Part shown: positions 1 to 8,561 of the stretch, piece after piece
Position numbering within the stretch: position 1 is the stretch's first letter
Layout of the letters: every line of letters starts with the position of its first letter
Assembly (NCBI GenBank): GCA_002426195.1
Contig: DIOT01000032.1
Location: 1,344 to 39,529, forward strand
Source: Bacteroidales bacterium UBA5507
Lineage (GTDB): Bacteria > Bacteroidota > Bacteroidia > Bacteroidales > Lentimicrobiaceae
Length of the DNA: 38,186 nt
Direction of reading: 5' to 3'
Notes under the pieces: generated by a model
What the model saw: the letters and a program-made list of their open reading frames with translations, nothing else
The model's database searches: none
Told to the model about the DNA's origin: nothing
Position numbers and translations under genes: made by a program

Positions 1-60
1 CAGATAAGAACACTACCCGGTGGACAACTGGTAATTTATTACGAACCTAAGTATGAATAA
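1..60 (+). CDS. C-terminal end of a truncated gene, possibly a methyltransferase
   Basis: The first 19 codons of the window are open in frame 1 and end in TAA. The residues read roughly LPGGQLVIYYEP, which resembles the late beta-strand region (K/L-PGG-x-L-V) of class I SAM-dependent methyltransferases. The gene starts outside the window, so the family cannot be confirmed. It is in the same frame as the next gene, but stop codons lie between them. Confidence 0.4.
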   Translation, partial: QIRTLPGGQLVIYYEPKYE

Positions 61-129
61 AGAAATATGTTGGAATATCGGACCATCTGATAGAACGTGA
101 CAGCAAGACTCCAAAAATAAGATTCGGCT

Positions 130-576
130 ATGAAGAGAATGGAGAGGAAATTATCGAAGCGACTTAATGATATTGTACTTGCATTGCCTTTATATGAAGG
201 GATTCGGGTTTTGGAAATTGGTTGTGGTCCTGGGGCTATGGCAAGGGAAATTGCGAAGCATGTCGGCAGTGGATATATTCTTGCAATTGACCGGTCTGCA
301 AAAGCAATTCAACAAGCCATTAAAAGTTCCCAACAAGAATTGGGGACAGGCAAATTATCTTTCAAACAAATTGCTGTGGAAAGATTTGTACCAGACTCTG
401 ATACAGAACTATTTGATATTGCAGTTGCAATAAGGGTTGGTGCTTTTGACGGACGACACCCTGAAATAGAGAAGCAATCGCTAAAGAATATTGCGAAATA
501 TCTGAAGAATGGTGGTAGGTTTTTTATAGATGGGGGAGACCCAATAAAGGAAATAAAGCTTGATGATTACAAATAG
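130..576 (+). CDS. Small class I SAM-dependent methyltransferase
   Basis: This 148-residue protein shows the SAM-binding motif I VLEIGCGPG at residues 27-35 and the acidic end of strand 2 (LAID, Asp54), followed by a late strand with NGGRFFI. These mark a Rossmann-fold class I methyltransferase. It is short: only the core fold is present, without an obvious substrate-recognition domain, so the substrate cannot be named. The ATG at 130 leaves about 26 residues before motif I, which is usual. The preceding truncated gene ends 69 bp upstream and may encode a related protein, so the two could be neighbouring paralogues. It is not obviously in an operon with the secreted protein downstream, which begins 168 bp later. 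Confidence 0.7.
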   Translation: MKRMERKLSKRLNDIVLALPLYEGIRVLEIGCGPGAMAREIAKHVGSGYILAIDRSAKAIQQAIKSSQQELGTGKLSFKQIAVERFVPDSDTELFDIAVAIRVGAFDGRHPEIEKQSLKNIAKYLKNGGRFFIDGGDPIKEIKLDDYK

Positions 577-744
577 AATACTCCATTAACAATGGTTAAT
601 GTAAAACATTCACAAAGCAAACTTCGAATTTTTGCATCTTACAGAGGTTTTTCCTGCCAGAAATCTGATCTTTGCACTTAAATCGGGCTGTCAATTACGG
701 GATATTAATGCAATTGTAAGGCGCTGCCTGTCAAATTAATACGA

Positions 745-2106
745 ATGAAACGAATACTGGCTCTGTTTGTACCATGTCTTTTGTTTATTGGTGCAATAGC
801 ACAGACAAGTGAACCTGTTTTTGTTCCGGCTTCCGGAGCAGGTGAAACAACCTATGCTCCAACAAATGGATTTGATTACTCGCATCATACAAATTACAGT
901 ATGCAGCTGAAAAGTATTACTGTAAAATGGGATTTGAGGCTATTACTGGGTGAACCTGTTGTAGATGGTGTTTTTAAATGGACTGCCGGAAAAAATACAC
1001 CAGCTGATTATCTTGATTATCGCGATTATGTTTTATTGGAATGCGTTCCAAAAAAGTCCGCCGGATATCTCGTCTATATAAAAATAGCCCCAACAGTGCC
1101 GAAATCAGGTGAGGGATATGGTTTTAACACACCGGGTTCTCCATCATGGAAATCGGTCTTTTGTACCAGAGACGGTAAAGATATGACAACAAAAATTCCG
1201 GATTTTACGGCAGAAAAGGCCAGAGAAATATGGAAATCCGGATTCTACGTTACAGGAGTTGTTCTTGCACGACAGGGTGGTAAAGACGGTTTTCTCAATT
1301 CAACGGATGAACTGAAAGCTGATGATACAAAAAAACTGGAGGAATTGACCAGGAAAAACAGGGAGAAGTATGAGGCACTGCAGAATCCTTTTACCTTGTC
1401 AGTTAAAGATAATGATACTGTATACGACAATGTAATCAGGCCTGTAAATTATCTCAATCCCTATTTCTCATCAGCTTTAGTATACCTGCGGATTGAAAAT
1501 GACGAATTTTCCTCTGCAGCCCAATCCATGAATACCGACATGTTTCTTTCGGCCGGCTGGAATAAGCTAATTTATTCAATCATAGGTAAAGGAATTAACG
1601 TTACTGACTCGCTTGAGATCTTTTATAGCAAAGGTGGAAGATTTCTTTTAGAAGATGATTTTAACGATGGGATCCTGGATGAAAAATGGGTTGTTTATAA
1701 CGGAAATGGGAAGTTTTATCAGTTAAAAGAAGAAAATGGTGCATTATTCCTTCATGGTGATGGAAAACTTAATGGTCCGGTGCTTAAAGTTGACCCGCGC
1801 CGCAAGTTGATTATTGAAGTTGCAAGCCTCAGCAGGGGTCAGACCTGTTATGATGCCAGTAATTTGATTATCAGTGTTAATAATCGTTGGGGATTTGTTT
1901 GCAGGGAAAATTGTAAAGTGTTGGAAAACGCCAAAGTAGTTTGTGATCTGCTGAACGGAACTGTTGAATGCTATGTCAATGGTGTGATGATAGAAAATTA
2001 TGATAACCGTAAAATTGATTTCAAAGCTGAGGAAGGGATTCAGGTTGGATTAAGTTGCCGCTACTCAGAACGCTGGGAAATTGACGACATTAAAGTTTAT
2101 CAGTAA
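745..2106 (+). CDS. Secreted protein of unknown function with a possible ConA-like C-terminal domain
   Basis: The 453-residue product starts with a typical signal peptide (MKR, a hydrophobic run to about residue 18, then an A-I-A-Q cleavage region), so it is probably exported to the periplasm or beyond. I do not recognise the N-terminal two thirds. From about residue 300 the pattern LEDDFNDGILDEKW and a late stretch of beta-strand-like segments resemble the concanavalin A-like/laminin-G jelly-roll seen in many Bacteroidota surface proteins that bind or cut glycans; this is inference from pattern only. There is no lipobox and no clear T9SS C-terminal sorting domain. Its stop overlaps the convergent aldehyde dehydrogenase gene by 7 bp. 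Confidence 0.6.
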   Translation: MKRILALFVPCLLFIGAIAQTSEPVFVPASGAGETTYAPTNGFDYSHHTNYSMQLKSITVKWDLRLLLGEPVVDGVFKWTAGKNTPADYLDYRDYVLLECVPKKSAGYLVYIKIAPTVPKSGEGYGFNTPGSPSWKSVFCTRDGKDMTTKIPDFTAEKAREIWKSGFYVTGVVLARQGGKDGFLNSTDELKADDTKKLEELTRKNREKYEALQNPFTLSVKDNDTVYDNVIRPVNYLNPYFSSALVYLRIENDEFSSAAQSMNTDMFLSAGWNKLIYSIIGKGINVTDSLEIFYSKGGRFLLEDDFNDGILDEKWVVYNGNGKFYQLKEENGALFLHGDGKLNGPVLKVDPRRKLIIEVASLSRGQTCYDASNLIISVNNRWGFVCRENCKVLENAKVVCDLLNGTVECYVNGVMIENYDNRKIDFKAEEGIQVGLSCRYSERWEIDDIKVYQ

Positions 2107-3530
2107 TACCTTGTTGACGGTATAACCATAACACGGGGTTCAAGCATATCCTGAATTGCATATTTCACACCCTCTCTTCCAAAGCCTGATTCTTTTACTC
2201 CACCGTACGGCATATGATCGGACCTATATGAAGGACTGTCATTTATGATCACTCCACCCACTTCAAGCCGGTTGAAAGCATAGTTCATTTCACTGTAAAG
2301 ATTAGTGAATACCCCCGCCTGAAGTCCGTATTTACTTTCGTTTACAAGGTCAACAGCTTCCTGAAATGTAGTGTACTTTTCAAGAATAACTACTGGCCCG
2401 AAAACCTCTTCACTCCGCACTTTCATTGAATTGTTGGTACCTGTTAATATGGTTGGACGATAAAAGCTTCCGGTTCGTGTTCCACCAGTAATGATTGTTG
2501 CCCCACCTTGTCGGGCTTCGTTTACCCAATCCTCTATTCTGACAGCATTTTCTTCATCGATCAATACAGAAATCTGAGTATCATCATTTGATGGATCACC
2601 CGATTTTAATTTTTCCGCTTGTGCTTTTAACCTCTCCACGAAAAGGCTGAAGATATTCTCCTGCACGAATATCCTTTGAGTGCTTATGCATGTCTGTCCG
2701 GCATAGGAGAATGCACTGGCCACGCATTTTGAGACAGCCTCCTGCATGTTACTGTTTTCAGATACAATTACAGCTGCATTTCCGCCTAATTCGAGGATCA
2801 CTTTTTTCTTGCCGGCCTGCTCTTTCATCTTCCAGCCAACGCCCTGAGATCCGGTAAATGAAATCATAGAAATACGTTCATCAGTTACCAGCTGATTTCC
2901 GGTTTTCCTGTCCATTGGCAGGATAGATACTGCTCCTTTTGGAAGCTCGGTTTCGCTGATTAGACCAGCCAGAAGGAGAGTGGTTAAAGGCGTTGTGGAT
3001 GAAGGTTTAAGAATAATAGGGACACCGGCAGCAATTGCAGGCGCTATTTTATGAACAGCAAGATTGAGTGGAAAATTAAACGGGGATATACCACCTACAA
3101 TTCCAATCGGAAAATGCTTTACAATAGCTTCGCGGTCTTCACCCGAAGGTACCCAATCAAGACTTATATACTCTTTTGGCAGACGCCTGGCTTCTTCAGC
3201 CGCGATAGTGAAAATTCCTATACTACGATCAACCTCTATCCTTGAATTAATAATCGGCTTCCCGGATTCTTTGCAAATAGTTTCTGCAAATATTTCTTTC
3301 ATTTCCATTAGCCGGTCGCGAATCTGTAATAATATGTTACTTCTTTGGTAAACAGGCATTTGTCTGAGCTTTTCCTTTACAGAGAGAGCTGATTGAATAG
3401 CCTTATTCAGTTCCTTTTCACCTGCATTAAAAGTTGTGGCAAAGATTTCACCCGACCAGGGATTATAAACTTTTAGTGTGCTGGCAGTCTCTATCATTTC
3501 TCCTGCCAGAAAGATTTTAATACTTTCCAT
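2100..3530 (-). CDS. NAD(P)-dependent aldehyde dehydrogenase
   Basis: The 476-residue protein has the full set of aldehyde dehydrogenase superfamily signatures: the FNFP segment with oxyanion-hole Asn152, the cofactor-binding KPSS at 175-178, FTGSQGVG at 225-232, the general base Glu247 in ELGG, and the catalytic Cys281 in AGQTC. Length is normal (about 475-500) and all catalytic residues are present, so an active enzyme oxidising an aldehyde to the acid is expected. The substrate cannot be fixed from sequence; members of this general type include lactaldehyde, succinate-semialdehyde and glyceraldehyde-3-phosphate dehydrogenases. It is a single-gene unit, convergent with the secreted protein gene on its 3' side. 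Confidence 0.9.
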   Translation of the reverse strand: MESIKIFLAGEMIETASTLKVYNPWSGEIFATTFNAGEKELNKAIQSALSVKEKLRQMPVYQRSNILLQIRDRLMEMKEIFAETICKESGKPIINSRIEVDRSIGIFTIAAEEARRLPKEYISLDWVPSGEDREAIVKHFPIGIVGGISPFNFPLNLAVHKIAPAIAAGVPIILKPSSTTPLTTLLLAGLISETELPKGAVSILPMDRKTGNQLVTDERISMISFTGSQGVGWKMKEQAGKKKVILELGGNAAVIVSENSNMQEAVSKCVASAFSYAGQTCISTQRIFVQENIFSLFVERLKAQAEKLKSGDPSNDDTQISVLIDEENAVRIEDWVNEARQGGATIITGGTRTGSFYRPTILTGTNNSMKVRSEEVFGPVVILEKYTTFQEAVDLVNESKYGLQAGVFTNLYSEMNYAFNRLEVGGVIINDSPSYRSDHMPYGGVKESGFGREGVKYAIQDMLEPRVMVIPSTRYY

Positions 3531-3768
3531 GATTCAAATATAAAGAACATCTGCTTTGGATTATTCATCCAACCAGGGCATAGTAATATCTTACTTGTCG
3601 ATTCTGTAGGTGCAAAGGCTTGTTGGATGTCGTGAATATATAACTCCGATGGTTTTACAATGTTCAGACAAGATAACTAAGCATGTATTGATTGTAAAGC
3701 GTGAGACAATACTTCCAGTGTTTGCTCAAGATGTCGTATTTTTACAATTCCAAAAGTTTCGCCCGGTT

Positions 3769-3776
3769 TAATTTTG
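3769..3776 (+). promoter_or_regulatory. Possible -7 element for the VOC/AraC gene pair
   Basis: TAATTTTG fits the Bacteroidota -7 consensus TAnnTTTG and would start transcription near 3783, about 19 nt before the VOC gene. No matching TTTG -33 element is visible at the expected spacing, so support is moderate. The rest of the gap 3531-3801 shows no gene. Confidence 0.35.
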
Positions 3777-3801
3777 CTGCATCAAACCAAAAAAATAAAA
3801 A

Positions 3802-4161
3802 ATGAAGAATTTAGTTTCATGGGTTGAAATCCCGGCAGTTGACTTCTCAAGAGCAGTCAAATTTTACAATGCAGTTCTGGGCCTTAGTATGCAGGAACTC
3901 GACTTTGGACAAGAAAAAATGGCTTGTTTTCCTACAGGAGAGGGAGCAATTTTTCAGAAGGAGGGTTACAAACCTTCAAAAGATGGTGTAATTGTCAGCC
4001 TTAATGCAGGTGCTGATCTTGATGGTGCAATAGATAGGGTGAAGAAGAACGGAGGCACGATCATTATCCCAAAAACAAAGACTGAAGCTGAAGGCAGAGG
4101 CTATTTTGCCACCTTCACTGACACCGAAGGAAACATTTTAGGTCTGTATGGTGACAATTAA
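3802..4161 (+). CDS. VOC (glyoxalase/bleomycin-resistance fold) family protein
   Basis: At 119 residues this is a single vicinal-oxygen-chelate domain. It begins with VSWVEIPAVDFSRAVKFYNAVLGL and ends with GYFATFTDTEGNILGLYG, the usual first and last beta-alpha units of the fold. Such proteins can be metal-dependent lyases, dioxygenases or simply binding proteins; the typical His/Glu metal ligands are not clearly all present, so the activity is unknown. An AraC-type regulator follows 25 bp downstream on the same strand, so the pair is probably co-transcribed. Small VOC proteins next to AraC regulators are common in Bacteroidota. Confidence 0.85.
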   Translation: MKNLVSWVEIPAVDFSRAVKFYNAVLGLSMQELDFGQEKMACFPTGEGAIFQKEGYKPSKDGVIVSLNAGADLDGAIDRVKKNGGTIIIPKTKTEAEGRGYFATFTDTEGNILGLYGDN

Positions 4162-4186
4162 TCTTAACCGTTGAAAATAATAAAAG

Positions 4187-4999
4187 GTGAGCTTCTTTAC
4201 CGCAAAACCATCCTGGCCTCTATCCCTTTTTGTGAAACAATACTGGGCTATAGACAACTGTGTTCCAATTGGTGATGAGTATATTCAGCGAATCGTTCCA
4301 AATGGACTCATGGAGCTTACCTTTTATTTAGATTCCAAACCTACTTCTCTTGATGATCATAAATCAATTGAAGACAGGGCATTGATTAGCGGTCATTTAA
4401 AAAGTTATTACGACATTTCTATTACCGGCACATTGTCAATGTTCTCGGTTACATTGTTACCATTTGGTGTTGGAATGCTGCTTAACCTTCCGGCCGATGA
4501 GATTTATGACCACAATGTTCCTCTGAAATACCTCCTCCCGGAGATTTCATGCAGGCTGGAGGATTCATTGTATGAAGCAAATAGCTTCGATGAAAGGGTC
4601 TCACTGACAGAGAAATGTCTCATGGCTCTCTATGGTTCGAAAAGTCAGTCTTATGAGATGAAACGGATTATAGATTCTGTGCATTTAATAAAAAATTCAA
4701 AAGGCTCTGTTCAGGTTGATGATTTATCAGATGCAGCATGTTTAAGTCGGAAACAATTTGAACGAACCTTTCTGAATCTCATAGGTACGACACCAAAACA
4801 GTTCCTTAAGACAGTCAGATTTCAGAATTCAATTCATATAAAACAGATAGACCCTTCCGCGAATCTCACTGAAATAGCCTATTGCAGTGGTTATTACGAT
4901 CAGGCTCACATGATAAATGATTACAAGTCATTAAGTGGTTTAACACCGGGACAATACTTTAAAGAATGTGATCCTTTTTCTGATTTCTTTGATAACTGA
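4187..4999 (+). CDS. AraC-family transcriptional regulator
   Basis: The 270-residue protein has a C-terminal AraC/XylS DNA-binding domain (about residues 160-265) with two helix-turn-helix units: VDDLSDAACLSRKQFERTF, and a second one containing LTEIAYCSGYYDQAHMINDYKSLSGLTPGQY. The N-terminal part (FVKQYWAID, VPNGLMELTFYL) matches the DUF6597 sensor-type domain found in many Bacteroidota AraC proteins. The start is a GTG at 4187; no in-frame ATG fits the N-terminal homology. It follows the VOC gene closely and likely controls it or neighbouring genes. The inducer is unknown. Confidence 0.88.
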   Translation: MSFFTAKPSWPLSLFVKQYWAIDNCVPIGDEYIQRIVPNGLMELTFYLDSKPTSLDDHKSIEDRALISGHLKSYYDISITGTLSMFSVTLLPFGVGMLLNLPADEIYDHNVPLKYLLPEISCRLEDSLYEANSFDERVSLTEKCLMALYGSKSQSYEMKRIIDSVHLIKNSKGSVQVDDLSDAACLSRKQFERTFLNLIGTTPKQFLKTVRFQNSIHIKQIDPSANLTEIAYCSGYYDQAHMINDYKSLSGLTPGQYFKECDPFSDFFDN

Positions 5000-5104
5000 C
5001 CATCAGAAACATAATCTCATTACCAGGGCTTCAAACAGGAAAGTACCTTAGCAGGGTGGGCCGGCCGGTGGTATATCTAAAGAAAATCATACAGCTGTTT
5101 AATA

Positions 5105-5135
5105 TTTGAAAAGCTTTATGGTTTCTATACCTTTG
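5105..5135 (+). promoter_or_regulatory. Strong Bacteroidota-type promoter of the UDP-xylose synthase gene
   Basis: TTTG at 5105-5108 is followed after exactly 19 nt by TACCTTTG at 5128-5135. This is an essentially perfect match to the primary sigma factor consensus of Bacteroidota (TTTG-N19-TAnnTTTG). Transcription should start near 5142, giving a leader of about 26 nt before the ATG at 5168. Confidence 0.75.
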
Positions 5136-5167
5136 TGATAAGTTTTTAACTCCATGAACAGATCTCT

Positions 5168-6103
5168 ATGATCAAGAAGAAAATCCTTGTAACCGGTGGT
5201 GCCGGATTTGTTGGTTCTCATTTATGTGAACGCTTACTGACTGAAGGACATGAAGTAGTTTGTTTAGACAATTACTTCACCGGACAAAAAGAAAACATAA
5301 TACATCTTCTGGGAAATCCGTATTTCGAATTAATAAGGCATGATGTGACTATGCCTTTTTTTATTGAAGTAGATGAAATATACAATCTGGCTTGTCCGGC
5401 CTCGCCAATCCATTATCAGTACAATGCTATTAAGACAATAAAAACGTCAGTAATGGGAGCTATAAATATGCTGGGACTTGCAAAGAGGATTAAGGCCAGA
5501 ATATTGCAGGCGTCAACAAGTGAAGTTTATGGTGATCCGCAGATACATCCGCAGGTAGAATCATACTGGGGTCATGTAAATCCGATAGGAGAGAGGGCTT
5601 GCTATGATGAAGGTAAGCGGGCCGCTGAAACTCTTTTCATAAACTACCATAAGCAGAATAATGTCGCCATTAAGATAGTTAGGATATTCAATACATATGG
5701 GCCACGTATGCATCCTAATGATGGGAGAGTGGTTTCAAACTTCATTATGCAGGCTTTGTATAATAAGGATATTACAATTTTTGGTGATGGATCACAGACA
5801 CGTAGTTTTCAATATGTAGATGATCTGGTTGAAGGTTTGATAAGAATGATGGATTCACCGGCTGATTTCATAGGCCCTGTTAATATTGGCAATCCTAATG
5901 AATTTACTATAATGGCGTTGGCTCAGAAAGTGATTGAACTCACTAATTCCTCATCAAAAATCATAAAGATGCCACTGCCACCTGATGATCCTTCACAAAG
6001 GCAACCTGATATTGCACTGGCCAAAGAAAGACTTGACTGGGAACCTCATATAGAGCTTGAAGAAGGACTAATTAAAACTATCAACTATTTTAAGGCTTTA
6101 TAG
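5168..6103 (+). CDS. uxs: UDP-glucuronate decarboxylase (UDP-xylose synthase), SDR family
   Basis: This enzyme converts UDP-glucuronate to UDP-xylose with bound NAD+, supplying xylose for surface glycans. The 311-residue protein shows the nucleotide-binding TGGAGFVG at 9-16, the STSEVYGDP block at 116-124 and the catalytic Tyr146-x3-Lys150 pair within CYDEGKRAAE. Further blocks NTYGPRM, GDGSQTRSF and GNPNEF are characteristic of UXS proteins rather than of dTDP-glucose dehydratases. Length fits the bacterial UXS family. An upstream ATG at 5153 is closed by a stop after five codons, so ATG 5168 is the start. It stands alone behind its own strong promoter, with no other sugar-nucleotide gene beside it. 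Confidence 0.9.
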   Translation: MIKKKILVTGGAGFVGSHLCERLLTEGHEVVCLDNYFTGQKENIIHLLGNPYFELIRHDVTMPFFIEVDEIYNLACPASPIHYQYNAIKTIKTSVMGAINMLGLAKRIKARILQASTSEVYGDPQIHPQVESYWGHVNPIGERACYDEGKRAAETLFINYHKQNNVAIKIVRIFNTYGPRMHPNDGRVVSNFIMQALYNKDITIFGDGSQTRSFQYVDDLVEGLIRMMDSPADFIGPVNIGNPNEFTIMALAQKVIELTNSSSKIIKMPLPPDDPSQRQPDIALAKERLDWEPHIELEEGLIKTINYFKAL

Positions 6104-6217
6104 AGCTTATAGCGGCAGATCTGAATTGTTTAATAGAATTACTTCAAGAAAGCTAAAAATTCGCTTATTTGCCTTAATATTGATTAATAATAAGCCTTTC
6201 TCTAACGTTATTATTCT

Positions 6218-6337
6218 ATGAACAAACTATTGAGGGCATTACTTGCCGGTTATGGAGCAAAAAAGCTTGGTGGAGGATGTTTTTCTACCATCATAATCTT
6301 TATTCTTCTCTGGATTTTATTGGGTCAGTGCAGCTAA
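6218..6337 (+). CDS. 39-residue single-pass membrane peptide
   Basis: A short ATG-started reading frame encodes 39 residues. The first half is basic and glycine-rich (LLAGYGAKKLGGGC) and the second half is one hydrophobic helix (TIIIFILLWILLG) ending QCS. From memory, very similar short peptides with a GYGAKKLGGGC-like segment occur in other Bacteroidota genomes, which argues for a real gene; I cannot verify this here. The function is unknown. It lies between uxs and the convergent ProX-like gene and ends only about 20 bp from the latter's stop. Confidence 0.55.
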   Translation: MNKLLRALLAGYGAKKLGGGCFSTIIIFILLWILLGQCS

Positions 6338-6358
6338 ATTCATACTTGATAATCGGCT

Positions 6359-6868
6359 CTATTCTGCCGCAAAGTCCATGAATTCGTATTTATTACCCAA
6401 ATTTCCCAGAAAGCGCAGGAAGTTTGCATATGATATGACAAGAGAGGCTCTGTTGTCATTAGGATGAAAACTTATATTAGGCATTTCACCCAGGTCTTTG
6501 TCAAGAAAGAGGTAAACATGATGTTCTTTATCATGTATTAATCCGAAAGGGGATACCGAACCGGGTTTCAGTCCCAGGTATTTCTCCATTCTTTGCTCAG
6601 AAGCAAAGGAAAGTTTTCCCTGTTTCAAATATTTTTCAAGTGAATGAATACCTAATTCCTTTCGGTGGTCAAAAATCACCAGATAATGCCTGTTGCCTTT
6701 GTGATTCCTGAAAAACAAGTTCTTACAGTGGGTGGTTTCCTTTATATCCTTCCAATATTGAACAGCGATTTCAATTGTAGGAGCAGGAGGGTGTTGATGA
6801 TACTCAAACTGAATGTCGAGTTCCTTCAGTTTTTCGTATAACTCCCTGTCACCAATTAATTCGTTCAT
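6359..6868 (-). CDS. ProX/YbaK-type aminoacyl-tRNA deacylase
   Basis: This family removes wrongly attached amino acids (typically Ala or Cys from tRNA-Pro), a trans-editing step in translation. The protein shows the YbaK fold signatures: EYHQHPPAPTIEIA near the start, CKNLFFRNHKGNRHYLVI, LGLKPGSVSPFGLI, and near the C terminus ISFHPNDNRASLVIS. Length of about 170 residues fits stand-alone ProX proteins. I chose the ATG at 6868 because family members begin just before the first helix (NELIGDRELYEKL); an in-frame ATG at 6898 would add ten residues of unlikely sequence. The neighbour gltX, 70 bp upstream on the same strand, also acts in tRNA charging. Confidence 0.85.
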   Translation of the reverse strand: MNELIGDRELYEKLKELDIQFEYHQHPPAPTIEIAVQYWKDIKETTHCKNLFFRNHKGNRHYLVIFDHRKELGIHSLEKYLKQGKLSFASEQRMEKYLGLKPGSVSPFGLIHDKEHHVYLFLDKDLGEMPNISFHPNDNRASLVISYANFLRFLGNLGNKYEFMDFAAE

Positions 6869-6938
6869 GTCCATTGAGCTTTTAGCGCAAATATCCATAA
6901 TCCATAATACCTGCTGAGTTCCACAAAAGCCGGGTTCA

Positions 6939-8450
6939 TCAGGAATTTTTAAGTCTGTTTATCCTTAAAATGGTTTCTTCCTTGCCCAATACTGATATAA
7001 TTCCGGCTATTCCCGGTCCAAAAGCAGAACCTACGAGTGCAAGTCGTAATGTATTCATTACCTGTCCCATATTAAAGCCAGATTGATGAATATATTCCTT
7101 AAGGGAGGATTCGAAAGTATCTGATTGCAGGGATGTCTGTTCTTCAATGAAAGAGCAGATATGCCTTAGAACCTCCGGTGTTTCAGGCCGCCAGATTTTA
7201 TTCTTCAATTTTTCGTCATAAGTAAGTGGTTGCTTAAAAAAGAAATACGACTGTTCCCAAAGATCCGGGATTAGGGTAACCCTTTCTTTTATCAGTCGTG
7301 ATATTTCAAGCAATTTGCCAAAATCAGCATTTACTCCTTTACCTATCAATTGCTTCTCTAACAAATGAGCAACTTCATTATCCGATAATACTGAAAAATA
7401 TTGATGGTTGTACCATTTAGCCTTTTCGGGATCAAATTTGGATCCATGTTTCTGAACCCTGTCAATAGAAAAAGCGTCTATTAATTCCTGCATTGAGAAT
7501 ACCTCTTTCTCAGTTCCCGGATTCCATCCCAGCATTGCCAGCATATTTATAAAGGCATCAGGCAGATATCCTGATTCACGATATCCCGAAGATATTTCTT
7601 TCGATTTGGGATCACTCCACTGTAATGGGAAAACAGGAAACCCAAGTCGGTCACCATCTCGTTTACTAAGCTTACCATTACCATCAGGTTTAAGTAATAG
7701 AGGTAAATGAGCGAATTGAGGTGCATCCCATTCAAAATACTCGTATAATAGCACGTGGAGTGGGGCAGAAGGTAGCCACTCTTCTCCTCTGATTACATGA
7801 GTGATTTCCATCAGGTGGTCATCAACGATGTTTGCCAGATGATACGTAGGCATGCCATCAGATTTAAACAATACTTTATCGTCGAGTTTTGAAGTGTGTA
7901 CAACAACCTCACCTCTAATCAGGTCATCAACTTTAATCTCTCTGTCGGCAGGAATCATAACCCTTATAACGTAAGGATCTCCTCTTTCCAGGCGAGACTT
8001 GACATCTTCGGGGGAAAGTACCAGAGAATTCTTCATTTCATATCGTGAAAGATAGTCATACTGAGGTGTTGCTACACCCTTTTGGGTAAGTCTTTCACGC
8101 ATTTCTTCGAGTTCCTCGGGAGTGTCAAATGCATAATAAGCTTTGCCTTCATTTATAAGTTTCTCTGCATACTCAAAGTATAAATGTTTCCGCTCACTTT
8201 GCCTGTATGGTTCGTGTGGACCTCCGATAGAAACGCCTTCATCAAAATTAATTCCACACCACTTCAAGGATTCTATAATATAATCTTCAGCTCCGGGGAC
8301 GTATCTGTTCTGATCGGTATCTTCAATCCGTAACAGAAATTTCCCGCCATTTTTTCTGGCAAACAGATAATTATAGAGTGCTGTACGAACACCACCAATG
8401 TGCAAAGGCCCCGTTGGGCTTGGAGCAAATCTTACTCTTACTTCTTTCAT
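6939..8450 (-). CDS. gltX: Glutamate--tRNA ligase
   Basis: Glutamyl-tRNA synthetase charges tRNA-Glu with glutamate. The 503-residue class I synthetase has the HIGH-type signature in FAPSPTGPLHIGG (residues 8-20) and the KMSKS-type loop as KLSKRDG near residue 260. It also has the usual catalytic blocks LRIEDTDQNRY, HVIRGEEWLPSAP and the C-terminal anticodon-binding helical domain. I place the start at ATG 8450 (MKEVRVRF). An in-frame ATG at 8483 would add eleven residues but lies upstream of a good -7 promoter element on this strand, so it would not be in the transcript. The ProX-like deacylase follows downstream and may be co-transcribed. Confidence 0.96.
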   Translation of the reverse strand: MKEVRVRFAPSPTGPLHIGGVRTALYNYLFARKNGGKFLLRIEDTDQNRYVPGAEDYIIESLKWCGINFDEGVSIGGPHEPYRQSERKHLYFEYAEKLINEGKAYYAFDTPEELEEMRERLTQKGVATPQYDYLSRYEMKNSLVLSPEDVKSRLERGDPYVIRVMIPADREIKVDDLIRGEVVVHTSKLDDKVLFKSDGMPTYHLANIVDDHLMEITHVIRGEEWLPSAPLHVLLYEYFEWDAPQFAHLPLLLKPDGNGKLSKRDGDRLGFPVFPLQWSDPKSKEISSGYRESGYLPDAFINMLAMLGWNPGTEKEVFSMQELIDAFSIDRVQKHGSKFDPEKAKWYNHQYFSVLSDNEVAHLLEKQLIGKGVNADFGKLLEISRLIKERVTLIPDLWEQSYFFFKQPLTYDEKLKNKIWRPETPEVLRHICSFIEEQTSLQSDTFESSLKEYIHQSGFNMGQVMNTLRLALVGSAFGPGIAGIISVLGKEETILRINRLKNS

Positions 8451-8467
8451 AACGTTAATTAAGGCTG

Positions 8468-8475
8468 CAAAGATA
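8468..8475 (-). promoter_or_regulatory. -7 promoter element of gltX
   Basis: Read on the - strand this is TATCTTTG, an exact match to TAnnTTTG. It predicts a transcript start near 8461 and a leader of about 11 nt before the gltX ATG at 8450. No clear -33 TTTG is visible. It helps decide the gltX start codon. Confidence 0.5.
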
Positions 8476-8561
8476 AAAAACAACTTTGGTCATATTATGT
8501 CTCATTTTCGTAATTACTTGTTATTCTATGAAACTACTAAAACGTACGAAACTAAATTTTT

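Noticed and set aside
584..601. Inverted repeat CATTAAC/GTTAATG after the first methyltransferase gene, considered as a terminator
   Set aside because: The stem is only 7 bp and AT-rich, and no T tract follows it.
3535..3542. TATATTTG on the - strand as a promoter for the aldehyde dehydrogenase
   Set aside because: It would place the transcript start at the ATG itself, leaving no leader, and there is no -33 partner; a true promoter is probably further upstream.
5050..5072. GC-rich GGCCGGCC palindrome between the AraC and uxs genes
   Set aside because: It is short, has no loop or T tract for a terminator, and is not repeated elsewhere in the window.
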